From Deltaproteobacteria bacterium (GTDB lineage: Bacteria > Myxococcota > Myxococcia > Myxococcales > Myxococcaceae), in contig VGRA01000055.1 of the NCBI GenBank assembly GCA_016875515.1, forward strand, positions 1 to 10,027: a stretch of DNA of 10,027 nucleotides, given 5' to 3'. A model generated the notes under the pieces. It did no database searches and was not told the origin of the DNA. It saw only the letters and a program-made list of their open reading frames with translations. Positions 1 to 6,601 of this stretch are shown piece after piece. The position numbers and the translations under genes were made by a program. Position 1 is the first letter of the stretch; each line of letters opens with the position of its first letter.

Positions 1-43
1 CGAGCAGCCGGAAGCCCTCGTCCGGCGGGGGCCCCGCGCTCAT
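1..43 (-). CDS. 5' end of an unidentified gene downstream of bamD
   Basis: An ATG at 43-41 overlaps the bamD TGA in an ATGA arrangement, and the frame stays open to the window edge, giving 14 codons (MSAGPPPDEGFRLL). The overlap suggests translational coupling and a shared operon with bamD. Too little is visible to name a product. The main support is the ATGA overlap and the absence of a stop. Confidence 0.5.
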   Translation of the reverse strand, partial: MSAGPPPDEGFRLL

Positions 44-819
44 GTGCCGCGCAGCAGCCGCTCCGCGCGCGTGGCGGCCGGGGTGCCGGGGAACAGCTGC
101 AGCACCTTTTGGAGCGCCGCCTGGGCCTTCTCCATCTCTCCCAGCTGCCCGTAGGCCGCGTGCAGGCCGAACAGCGCCTCCTCGTCCAGCCCCAGGCCCG
201 GGTACTCGCGCACGACGCGCTCGAAGCGGGCGGCGGCCCCCTGCCACTTGCCGCGCTTCAGGTAGAAGTCCCCCACGTACAGCTCGTAGCGGGCCACGCG
301 CGTGCGGGCGTCCGCCGCCACCTTGCGCGCCTCCTCCACCCAGCTGCTGGTGGGATACTGCCGGATGAAGTCGTTCATGCTGCGCAGCGCGCCGCGCACG
401 TCCCCCTGGTCCTTCTCGTAGGAGGGCGGCAGGAGGAGGAAGTCGGACGGGATGTCGCGCGCGTAGGTGAGGGCGGCGTGGAAGGCGGCATAGTCCACCT
501 TGGGGTGCGTGGGGTGGAGCTTGATGAAGGCGAGGTAGCTCTCGCGCGCCTCCGCGTACTTCTCGCGCGCCAGCTGCGCGTCCGCCAGCCTCAGCTCCGC
601 CTCCCGGGAGGCCTCCTGGAAGGGGTACTTCGTCTTCACGTGGGCGAAGTACTTCTCCGCCTCCAGGTAGTTCTTGTTGCCCAGCGCCTCGTCCCCGAGC
701 GCCAGGTTCTTCTCCGCGCTGGAGGCGTACTCGGGCTCGCCCGGCTCACCCTGGGTCGTGGCGCAGGCGCCGAGGGCCAGGGTGGAGGCAGCGGTTGCGA
801 GCAGGAGGAACTGGCGCAT
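40..819 (-). CDS. bamD: Outer membrane protein assembly factor BamD (TPR lipoprotein)
   Basis: A 259-residue lipoprotein component of the BAM complex, which inserts beta-barrel proteins into the outer membrane. The N-terminus is a signal peptide ending in the lipobox LGAC (Cys19). Ala at the next position fits outer-membrane sorting. About five TPR-like helical repeats follow (residues 35-255). They include features typical of BamD: HPTHPKVDYAAFHAAL near residues 102-117, an FIRQYPTSSW segment near 151-160, and ARYELYVGDFYLKRGKW near 176-192. Length is close to the family norm of about 245 residues. The frame is open 109 codons further upstream, but that would run through the divergent gene and bury the signal peptide, so the ATG at 819 is chosen. 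No Shine-Dalgarno sequence is visible in front of it. The downstream gene overlaps the stop. The family assignment is strong; the alternative would be a generic TPR lipoprotein of the YbgF/CpoB type. Confidence 0.9.
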   Translation of the reverse strand: MRQFLLLATAASTLALGACATTQGEPGEPEYASSAEKNLALGDEALGNKNYLEAEKYFAHVKTKYPFQEASREAELRLADAQLAREKYAEARESYLAFIKLHPTHPKVDYAAFHAALTYARDIPSDFLLLPPSYEKDQGDVRGALRSMNDFIRQYPTSSWVEEARKVAADARTRVARYELYVGDFYLKRGKWQGAAARFERVVREYPGLGLDEEALFGLHAAYGQLGEMEKAQAALQKVLQLFPGTPAATRAERLLRGT

Positions 820-848
820 GGGAGAGGCGGCAACGTATAGCCTCTCCC
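820..848. promoter_or_regulatory. Perfect 9-bp inverted repeat in the bamD divergent intergenic region
   Basis: GGGAGAGGC at 820-828 is exactly inverted as GCCTCTCCC at 840-848, with an 11-base spacer that contains TATA (836-839). The dyad lies in the 58-bp gap between the two divergent genes, and one arm directly abuts the bamD start codon. It could be an operator for either promoter, or an RNA hairpin at the bamD start. The spacer holds a -10-like TATACG on the minus strand, but I find no convincing -35. The symmetry is seen directly; the function is inferred. Confidence 0.45.
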
Positions 849-877
849 CTCCCTCCTGCCACCCGGGACGTTCAGCC

Positions 878-1585
878 ATGCACCCCACCTTCGCCCAATA
901 CCTGGACCTCCACGTCGCGTGGGAGACGCTGGAGCTTGCCGGGGGCGACGAGCCCCTGGAGGGGCCGGCCGCGGACTTTGCGGCCGTGGCCTCTGCCCAC
1001 CCGGAGGTGCAGGCGGCGGTGCTGGCGGGCAAGGGGCGCGCGCAGGCCGGGGAGCAGGCGGAGCAGGCGCTGGTGCTGCTGGCCGCGCTCTCCGCGGTGA
1101 GGACGCTGGAGCGCACGGTGCGCTGGGAGACCCCGCTCCAGGCCACGCGCGAGGCGCTCTACCGCGCCGGGGCCACGGAAGAGGAGGCCTCCGCCTTCCT
1201 CGCCAAGCTGGTGGTGGAGGAGGCCTTCGCCTTCGAGACGCCAGCGGACAGCTTCGACGAGGCGCTTTTCGAGGAGACGCTGGCGTCCATTCCCGCGCTG
1301 CTGGGGTTGGACGAGTCCTCCGTCGCGGCGCTGCTGGAGTCCTTCGTCAAGGCTGCGCCGGCCAGGAAGGGCACGCTCTACCGGGACGCGGCCAAGGGGC
1401 TGCTCGAGCAGGCGTGGGCGGACGGGGCGGAGCCCATTGCCCCCGAGCACGTGCAGGCGGCGCGCGAGGCACTGGGCAAGCGCGCCGGTACGGCCGAGGC
1501 CCTCAAGGCCTTCATCGCCCGGCTGGCGCAGGAGGAGTTGGTGGGGCCGCTGCGGCGCAAGGCGCTGGAGGCGGCGCTGGTGTAG
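878..1585 (+). CDS. Hypothetical helical protein, divergent from bamD
   Basis: A 235-residue protein I do not recognise. It is rich in Ala, Glu and Leu and should be almost wholly alpha-helical. It has no signal peptide, membrane segment or cysteine, so a cytoplasmic location is likely. Acidic stretches surround residues 95-160, and the C-terminus is more basic (ending RRKALEAALV). I see no catalytic motif. The ATG at 878 is chosen because it gives a normal start (MHPTFAQYLDLH) clear of bamD. Upstream in-frame codons would overlap bamD on the other strand. A weak GGGA at 864-867 is the only ribosome-site candidate. The gene ends six bases from the pilT stop, converging with it. Coding likelihood rests on the long frame, sensible composition and a fit between neighbours without conflict. 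Confidence 0.75.
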   Translation: MHPTFAQYLDLHVAWETLELAGGDEPLEGPAADFAAVASAHPEVQAAVLAGKGRAQAGEQAEQALVLLAALSAVRTLERTVRWETPLQATREALYRAGATEEEASAFLAKLVVEEAFAFETPADSFDEALFEETLASIPALLGLDESSVAALLESFVKAAPARKGTLYRDAAKGLLEQAWADGAEPIAPEHVQAAREALGKRAGTAEALKAFIARLAQEELVGPLRRKALEAALV

Positions 1586-1591
1586 CGCCCT

Positions 1592-2920
1592 TCAGAAGCG
1601 CTCTATCTTGAAGTCATCCCCGGCGGCCGGCTCGGACGGGGAGGCAGGGCGTGTGGGCGGCTGTTCCTGCGCGGCGGCGGCCGCGGCAGGTGCCGGGACC
1701 GTGGGACGGGCGCGCGGGAGCCCCTGGCCGGCGGCCGGGACCGGCTGGGTGGCGGATGCGGCGGCGCGGGACTTCGCCTGCAGGGCCCAGGCATCCGCCT
1801 CCCGGGCGGCGGCGGTGCCGTCAAAGTCGTCCCACTTGCTGTCCGAGGTGCCGCTGATGCCGGCCAGGCGCAGCGCGAAGTCGTCCGGGTTGGTGGCCTG
1901 GCGCTTGGCCTCGTCCATGGTGATAAGCCCCTTCTGCACCAGGGACATGAGGCTCTGGTCGAAGGTCTGCATCCCGTAGGAGGTGTGGCCCTGGGAGATG
2001 GCCTCGTGGATTTCGCGCGTGCGGTCCTTGTCCTCGATGAGCTCGCGGACGCGGGCGGAGCTGCGCAGCACCTCCACGGCGGGGACACGCCCCTTTCCGT
2101 CCGCGCGCGGCACCAGCCGCTGGCTGATGACCGCCTTGAGCACGGAGGAGAGCTGCAGGCGCACCTGCTTCTGCTGGTGCGGGGGGAAGGCGCCGATGAT
2201 GCGGTTGATGCTCTCGGTGGCGTCCAGGGTGTGCAGCGTAGACATGACGAGGTGGCCCGTCTCCGCCGCGTTGAGCGCCGTCTCGATGGTCTCCAGGTCC
2301 CGCATTTCGCCGACGAGGATGACGTCAGGATCTTGCCGCAGCGCGCTCTTCATGGCGTGGCCGAACGAGTGGGTGTCCACCCCCACCTCGCGCTGGTTGA
2401 CGACGCACCGCTTGTCACGGATGAGGAACTCGATGGGGTCCTCGATGGTCATGATGTGACCGGCCTCGTTGGCGTTGATGTAATCCACCATGGAGGCCAG
2501 GGTGGTGGACTTGCCGGAGCCGGTGATGCCGGTGACCAGGACCAGGCCACGCTCCTCCTTGGCAATTGGCTCCACCACCGCGGGCAGGGCGAGCTCCTGC
2601 ACGGAGGAGATCTTCACCGGGATGACGCGCAGCACCATCCCCATGGCGCCGCGCTGCATGAAGACGTTGACGCGGAAGCGGCCCAGACCGGCCACGCCGA
2701 AGCCCAGGTCCACCTCGTTGGTCTGCTGGAACTTCGCCCGCTGGGCCTCGCTCATGGTGCCGAGCGCCATGCGGGAGACCTCCTCGCCGGACAGCCGCTG
2801 GGCGTTCTTGAGCGGGACGAGCGCGCCGTCCACGCGGAACATGGGCGGCAGCCCCACCTTGAGGTGGATGTCCGAGGCACCGCCACGCACCGCGACTTGA
2901 AGGATGTCCGAGAGTTCCAT
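1592..2920 (-). CDS. pilT: PilT-family type IV pilus retraction ATPase, paralogue with extended C-terminus
   Basis: A 442-residue secretion-type hexameric ATPase that would power type IV pilus retraction at the inner-membrane base of the machine. The N-terminal domain (1-100) has the typical GASDIHLKVGLPP. The ATPase core shows Walker A GITGSGKST (131-139), the Asp box TIEDPIEF (158-165), Walker B DPDVILVGEMRD (197-208) and the His box HLVMSTLHT (223-231). The segment matching PilT's AIRNLIRE retraction motif reads ARVRELIED (289-297), a diverged form. PilT is usually about 345-370 residues. This one continues with an Ala/Pro-rich, probably disordered tail (about 365-434) ending in DDFKIERF. 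No other pil genes are adjacent, so it is probably a stand-alone paralogue, close to PilU/PilT2-type proteins, rather than the main pil-cluster enzyme. The start matches family N-termini although no clear Shine-Dalgarno precedes it. Family assignment is firm; the exact role is not. Confidence 0.93.
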   Translation of the reverse strand: MELSDILQVAVRGGASDIHLKVGLPPMFRVDGALVPLKNAQRLSGEEVSRMALGTMSEAQRAKFQQTNEVDLGFGVAGLGRFRVNVFMQRGAMGMVLRVIPVKISSVQELALPAVVEPIAKEERGLVLVTGITGSGKSTTLASMVDYINANEAGHIMTIEDPIEFLIRDKRCVVNQREVGVDTHSFGHAMKSALRQDPDVILVGEMRDLETIETALNAAETGHLVMSTLHTLDATESINRIIGAFPPHQQKQVRLQLSSVLKAVISQRLVPRADGKGRVPAVEVLRSSARVRELIEDKDRTREIHEAISQGHTSYGMQTFDQSLMSLVQKGLITMDEAKRQATNPDDFALRLAGISGTSDSKWDDFDGTAAAREADAWALQAKSRAAASATQPVPAAGQGLPRARPTVPAPAAAAAAQEQPPTRPASPSEPAAGDDFKIERF

Positions 2921-2943
2921 GGGGAGCGCGGATGCTAGCCCAG

Positions 2944-2987
2944 CCCCAACGAGAAAGGGCCCCCCGGACGAATCCGGAGAGCCCCTT
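2944..2987 (-). terminator. Rho-independent terminator after rpsI
   Basis: On the minus strand, just downstream of rpsI, AAGGG plus a CTCTCCGG arm pairs across a six-base loop (ATTCGT) with CCGGGGGG plus CCCTT. This gives about 13 pairs, two or three of them G-T, with one bulged G (2955-2987). It is followed by a modest T-rich stretch (TTTCTCGTT). It would end the rplM-rpsI transcript and partly insulate pilT. The T tract is short, so the tail coordinates are approximate. Confidence 0.7.
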
Positions 2988-3016
2988 CGTGTCCAGCCGG
3001 TGCAGCGAGCGGAGAC

Positions 3017-3418
3017 TTAGCGCTTGCTGAACTGGAACCGGCGGCGGGCGCCGGGCTGGCCGTACTTCTTGCGCTCGACGGCGCGGCTGTCGCGGGTGAG
3101 GAAGCCGGCCTTCTTCAGCGGGCTGCGGAAGTCCGGGTTCATCCGGGTCAGCGCGCGGCTGATGCCGTGGCGGATGGCGCCGGCCTGGCCGGAGAGGCCG
3201 CCGCCGCGCACGTTGACCGTCACGTCCACCTTGCCCACCTGCTCCAGCAGGGCGAGGGGCTGGGCGAGGACCATCTTGGAGGTCTCGCGGCCGAAGTAGT
3301 TGTTGATGTCACGGCCGTTGATGACGACCGCGCCGGTGCCGGCCTTCAGCCACACGCGGGCGGTGGCCTCCTTGCGGCGGCCGGTAGCGTAGAAACCCCT
3401 CTCAGCGTGAATGGGCAT
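3017..3418 (-). CDS. rpsI: 30S ribosomal protein S9
   Basis: A 133-residue small-subunit ribosomal protein that contacts 16S rRNA and reaches toward the P-site tRNA with its C-terminal tail. The N-terminus [15 protein letters not shown] (10-24), the family signature [19 protein letters not shown] (72-90) and the invariant ending RRRFQFSKR are all present, and the length is usual. The start ATG is preceded by AAAGGA (minus strand, 3427-3432) at a good distance. It lies 19 bases downstream of rplM, the order seen in nearly all bacteria, and is followed by a strong hairpin terminator. Confidence 0.99.
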   Translation of the reverse strand: MPIHAERGFYATGRRKEATARVWLKAGTGAVVINGRDINNYFGRETSKMVLAQPLALLEQVGKVDVTVNVRGGGLSGQAGAIRHGISRALTRMNPDFRSPLKKAGFLTRDSRAVERKKYGQPGARRRFQFSKR

Positions 3419-3437
3419 GTGCGTGTTCCTTTAGGCC

Positions 3438-3884
3438 TTAGGCCTGGACGTCGCGCGCCTTGGGCTTCTGCGCGCCGTGGAGGTGCTTGTCGTCCGCGTA
3501 CACCTTCAGCTTGGTCATCATCTGGCGGCCGAGGGCGTTGCGGGGGAGCATGCGCTTCACCGCGTTGACGATGACGTCCTCGGGGTGGCGGGCGCGCAGG
3601 TCCTTGAGGTTGGTGGTCTTCAGGGCGCCGGGGAAGCCCGCGCGCGGCTGGCGGTGGTACAGCTTCGCCGTCTCCTTGGTCCCGGTGACCTTCACCTTCG
3701 CCGCGTTGATCACGATGACGTGATCACCCGTGTCGATGGACGGGGTGTACATGGGCTTGTGCTTGCCCTTGAGGAGGGTGGCAATCTGGGTCGCCACGCG
3801 GCCGAGCACCTTGTCGGACACGTCCACGATGTGCCACTCGCGGCGGATGTCGGTCGGCTTCGCGCTGTAGGTCTTGTGCGGCAT
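3438..3884 (-). CDS. rplM: 50S ribosomal protein L13
   Basis: A 148-residue large-subunit assembly protein that binds 23S rRNA early in ribosome formation. Typical L13 segments are REWHIVDVSDKVLGRVA (15-31), TPSIDTGDHVIVINA (47-61) and VKRMLPRNALGRQMM (109-123), with a YADDKHLHGAQKP ending (129-141). The ATG at 3884 is chosen because GGAG (minus strand, 3891-3894) sits six bases upstream and the length matches the family. The frame continues to a TTG at 3968, but that codon lies within the -35 box of the likely promoter. It is the first gene of the rplM-rpsI operon. L13 is known to repress its own operon in E. coli; the roughly 50-base leader here could serve that purpose, but nothing in it proves this. 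Confidence 0.99.
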   Translation of the reverse strand: MPHKTYSAKPTDIRREWHIVDVSDKVLGRVATQIATLLKGKHKPMYTPSIDTGDHVIVINAAKVKVTGTKETAKLYHRQPRAGFPGALKTTNLKDLRARHPEDVIVNAVKRMLPRNALGRQMMTKLKVYADDKHLHGAQKPKARDVQA

Positions 3885-3890
3885 CTTCGG

Positions 3891-3894
3891 CTCC
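3891..3894 (-). promoter_or_regulatory. Ribosome binding site of rplM
   Basis: GGAG on the minus strand lies six bases before the ATG at 3884. It decides that start over the upstream in-frame TTG at 3968, which would add 28 residues foreign to L13. Confidence 0.75.
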
Positions 3895-3939
3895 ACGAAC
3901 TCGTTGACCGCTGCGGGGAAACCGCGCGGAAGGGCGGGC

Positions 3940-3968
3940 GATCTACGGGGATGTCGAGGCCAAGTCAA
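3940..3968 (-). promoter_or_regulatory. Sigma-70-type promoter of the rplM-rpsI operon
   Basis: On the minus strand, TTGACT (3968-3963, five of six matches to TTGACA) is followed after exactly 17 bases by TAGATC (3945-3940, three of six matches to TATAAT). Initiation near 3933 would give a leader of about 50 bases before rplM. It lies in the 103-bp gap behind the helicase gene, as expected for a separately driven ribosomal operon. The -35 is strong and the -10 moderate. Confidence 0.65.
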
Positions 3969-3987
3969 GCCCCGGGCCTGATTTCGA

Positions 3988-6009
3988 TCACTTGGCCCCC
4001 CCGGGCGCCCCTCCCAGCCCCAGCCGGGCGCGGATCATGTCCGTGTAGTTGGAGGGGCCCGGCGGGGGGGCGTCCAGGTCCACCAACTCCACCAATTCCG
4101 CGGGGATGTCCGCCAGGAACCGGGAGGGCGTGCGGGGCACCTCCTTGCCGCGCTTCACCCGGGTGGCGGCCCGGGTGATGTAGAGGATCTCGCGCGCGCG
4201 GGTGAGCCCCACGTAGGCCAGGCGCCGCTCCTCGGGGAGGTTCTGCGACTCCCCCTGCATCCCCGAGTGGGGCAAGAGGTCCTCCTCCGCGCCCAGCAGG
4301 AACACGATGCGGTACTCCAGTCCCTTGGAGCCGTGCAGCGTCATGAGCGTCACCCGCCCCTTCCCCGCGGGCAGCTCCTCGTCCTCCTCCTCCCTGGAGT
4401 CCAGCGAGAGGCGGTTGAGGTAGGTGAGCAGGTCTGCCTTCTTCCCCTCGCGCCGCTCGAAGGCGCCCAGGGAGGCCACCACCTGGTCCACGCTCTTCAC
4501 CTTGCGGTCCCCGGCCGCCGCGGACGGGGCGTGCAGGCGCGCGGCGTCCTTGAAGCCAATCTCCTCCAGGAGCTGCGCGGACACCTCCGCCAGGTTCCCC
4601 TTGTCGAAGGCGGCCCGGTAGCGCTGCAGCATCCCGCGGAACTCCGCCACCTTCTCCGCCGCCCCGCGCGGCAGGTCCTCGAGCTCGCCGGCGCGGTCCA
4701 TGGCCTCCTGCAGCGGGACCTCCAGCCGCCGGGCGTGGGCCACCAGCCGCTCCATGGTCACGTCCCCGATGCCGCGCGCCGGCACGTTGACGATGCGGAG
4801 AAGCGAAACCTCGTCCCGCGGGTTGGCAATGACCTTGAAGTAGGCCACCACGTCCTTCACCTCGCGCCGGTCGAAGAACTCGCTGCCCCCCACCACCTCG
4901 TAGGGGAGGCTCTTCTCCCGCAGGGCCTCCTCCACCGGGCGGGACTGGCCGTTGGTCCGGTACAGCACCGCAATGCTGTCCAACGGGACGCCGTCCTGGG
5001 CGCAGCGGTGGATCTCGGAGGCCACGTACCGGGCCTCGTCCTCCTCGCCGTGGGCCACCACCAGCTTGATGCGGTCCCCGCCCGAGCGGTCCGTCCACAT
5101 CTTCTTGGCCTTGCGCTCCGGGTTCTGGGCGATGACGGCGTTGGCGGCATCCAGGATGACCTGCATGGAGCGGTAGTTCTGCTCCAGCCGCACCTCCTTG
5201 CCGCCCGGGAAGAACCGGTCGAAGTCCAGGATGTTGCGCACCTCCGCGCCGCGCCAGCTGTAGATGCACTGGTCGTCGTCCCCCACGGCGCAGACGTTCC
5301 TGCGCGTCCCGGCCAGTGCCTGCAGCAGCTCCAGCTGCGCCACGTTGGTGTCCTGGAACTCGTCCACCAGCAGGTAGCGGAAGCGCCGGGTGTACTTCTC
5401 GCGGAGGTCCTCGAAGTCCCGGAGCAGCTGGGTGGGGAGGATGATGAGGTCGTCGAAGTCCACCGCCCCCTGGGCGCGCAGCCCCAGCTGGTACAGCGGG
5501 AACACCTCCGCGGTGACCAGGTCGTAGTCATCCCCCAGCCCCTCCGGCCTGGGCTCCGGGACGGTGTTGGAATTCTTCGCGCGGCTGATGGCGGTGAGGA
5601 CCTTGCGCGCGTCGAACGCGCGGTCGTCGATGCGGCGCTCGCGCATGGCGCGGCGGATGAGCGCCAGCTGGTCCCCGGTGTCCAGGATGGCGAACTTCCG
5701 CGGCCACCCCAGGCGGTAGAGGTCCTCGCGCAAGAGGTCCGCGCCGAACGCGTGGAAGGTGGAGATGGTGAGCGGCTGGGCGCGCTTGCCCGCCATGTGC
5801 ACCACCCGCTCCTTCATCTCCGTGGCCGCCTTGTTGGTGAAGGTGACGGCGAGGATGGCGCGGGCGGAGACCCCCTCGTCCAGCAGGTGGACGATGCGGT
5901 GGGTGATGACGCGCGTCTTGCCGCTCCCCGCCCCGGCGAGCACCAGCAGCGGCCCCTCCGTGGTGAGGACCGCCTCGCGCTGGGGTGGGTTGAGCTTCGA
6001 CAGGTCCAT
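3988..6009 (-). CDS. Rep-like superfamily 1A ATP-dependent 3'-5' DNA helicase
   Basis: A 673-residue helicase of the Rep/UvrD/PcrA family, which unwinds DNA in replication restart and repair. Motifs in order are: Q motif LNPPQREAV (6-14), I AGAGSGKT (25-32), Ia TFTNKAATEM (56-65), Ib STFHAFG (83-89), II VDEFQD (215-220), III GDDDQCIYSWRGA (243-255), IV LEQNYRS (275-281), V TLHGSKGLEY (557-566) and VI EERRLAYVGLTRA (593-605). The length equals that of E. coli Rep. VDFDDLIILPTQLL (183-196) and the SWRGA form of motif III resemble Rep more than UvrD. The C-terminus ends shortly after motif VI with a short Pro/Gly tail and lacks the long UvrD/PcrA C-terminal extension. Motif III has Cys where Ser is usual (DDDQC). 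The ATG is preceded by GGAG (minus strand, 6015-6018) five bases away. The gene stands alone, divergent from a lipoprotein gene. Function is sure at family level; Rep versus PcrA role is not. Confidence 0.95.
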   Translation of the reverse strand: MDLSKLNPPQREAVLTTEGPLLVLAGAGSGKTRVITHRIVHLLDEGVSARAILAVTFTNKAATEMKERVVHMAGKRAQPLTISTFHAFGADLLREDLYRLGWPRKFAILDTGDQLALIRRAMRERRIDDRAFDARKVLTAISRAKNSNTVPEPRPEGLGDDYDLVTAEVFPLYQLGLRAQGAVDFDDLIILPTQLLRDFEDLREKYTRRFRYLLVDEFQDTNVAQLELLQALAGTRRNVCAVGDDDQCIYSWRGAEVRNILDFDRFFPGGKEVRLEQNYRSMQVILDAANAVIAQNPERKAKKMWTDRSGGDRIKLVVAHGEEDEARYVASEIHRCAQDGVPLDSIAVLYRTNGQSRPVEEALREKSLPYEVVGGSEFFDRREVKDVVAYFKVIANPRDEVSLLRIVNVPARGIGDVTMERLVAHARRLEVPLQEAMDRAGELEDLPRGAAEKVAEFRGMLQRYRAAFDKGNLAEVSAQLLEEIGFKDAARLHAPSAAAGDRKVKSVDQVVASLGAFERREGKKADLLTYLNRLSLDSREEEDEELPAGKGRVTLMTLHGSKGLEYRIVFLLGAEEDLLPHSGMQGESQNLPEERRLAYVGLTRAREILYITRAATRVKRGKEVPRTPSRFLADIPAELVELVDLDAPPPGPSNYTDMIRARLGLGGAPGGAK

Positions 6010-6046
6010 TTGCGCTCCGCTGCCCTTCTACCCTTTCATTGAGTCC

Positions 6047-6589
6047 GTGCGCGTCCCCCTGCTCGTGGCCGCCCTGGCAGGGCTGGCCGGCTGCCGCTCC
6101 GCCCCGGAGGCGCCGCTCCCGCCTGCCGCCGCGGTACCGGGATCCATCTACTTCACGGTGCTGCGGGGCTACCTGCCGAAGGGCCTCCCCGGATGGACGG
6201 CCGGCCCCCCGCCCGAGGGCTCCACCGGGAAGTACGGGGACGTGGCGGTGAGCGAGGTGGAGGCGGTCTTCATGCGGGAGGCGTCCCGCAAGCTGTCCGT
6301 GCGCATCGTGGACACCTCCCTCATTGACCGGCTGGGGCCGGCCATCCGGTCCGCGGTGGAGGGGGCCTCCGGCCGGGCAGAGGAGGACCCCACCGCCCCG
6401 CTGCGCCTCCCGCCGCACGCGCTCGGCTTCGTCCGCTTCGACCGGGAGGAGCGCCACGGCGAGGCCAACCTGCTGGTGGGGGACCGGTACGTGGTGGCGC
6501 TGCAGGCAGACGGCTTCCCGGACACGCAGGAACTCCGGCAGGTGGCCCGGGCGCACCTCGACCTCGCAGGGCTGGCCGCCCTGCGCTAA
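6047..6589 (+). CDS. Predicted lipoprotein of unknown function
   Basis: A 180-residue protein whose first 16 residues form a short signal peptide, with hydrophobic LLVAALAGLAG ending in the lipobox LAGC (Cys16). A Pro/Ala linker (about 18-31) and a soluble domain follow. The domain runs YFTVLRGYLPKGLPGWTAGPPPEGS, then alternating strand-like stretches (KLSVRIVDTSLIDRL, ALGFVRFDREER, ANLLVGDRYVVALQADGF) and a C-terminal helix. The LPxxLPGW opening and the LVGDRxxV segment remind me of envelope proteins of unknown function that bind nothing known; this is recollection, not a search. The GTG at 6047 is chosen because it puts the signal peptide at the very N-terminus. The longer upstream frame runs antisense through the helicase gene. 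The ribosome site is weak (TTGAG). The Cys-array gene follows after 12 bases, so the two probably share a transcript. Confidence 0.8.
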   Translation: MRVPLLVAALAGLAGCRSAPEAPLPPAAAVPGSIYFTVLRGYLPKGLPGWTAGPPPEGSTGKYGDVAVSEVEAVFMREASRKLSVRIVDTSLIDRLGPAIRSAVEGASGRAEEDPTAPLRLPPHALGFVRFDREERHGEANLLVGDRYVVALQADGFPDTQELRQVARAHLDLAGLAALR

Positions 6590-6601
6590 GCGTCACGCCC
6601 C

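Noticed and set aside
820..1146. 109-codon N-terminal extension of bamD
   Set aside because: It would overlap the divergent gene, is Ser/Ala/Pro-rich without pattern, and would place the lipoprotein signal internally.
1584..1602. Small hairpin (AGCGC/GCGCT, nine-base loop) between the unknown gene and pilT as a bidirectional terminator
   Set aside because: The stem is only 5 bp with no T tract on either side, so it is too weak to call.
2921..2955. TAGCAT as a -10 for a pilT promoter
   Set aside because: No -35 hexamer lies at 16-18 bases upstream, and no sigma-54-type GG-N10-GC element is present.
3885..3968. 28-codon N-terminal extension of L13 from a TTG
   Set aside because: The TTG is part of the -35 box. 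The extension is unlike L13, and a proper ribosome site precedes the inner ATG.
4267..6042. 591-codon plus-strand frame opposite the helicase gene
   Set aside because: It is the antisense of a gene with every helicase motif. Its product is a His/Val/Leu-rich mixture typical of a high-GC shadow frame.
5759..6046. Long N-terminal extension of the predicted lipoprotein
   Set aside because: It runs antisense through the 5' end of the helicase gene; the GTG at 6047 yields a correct signal peptide and lipobox.
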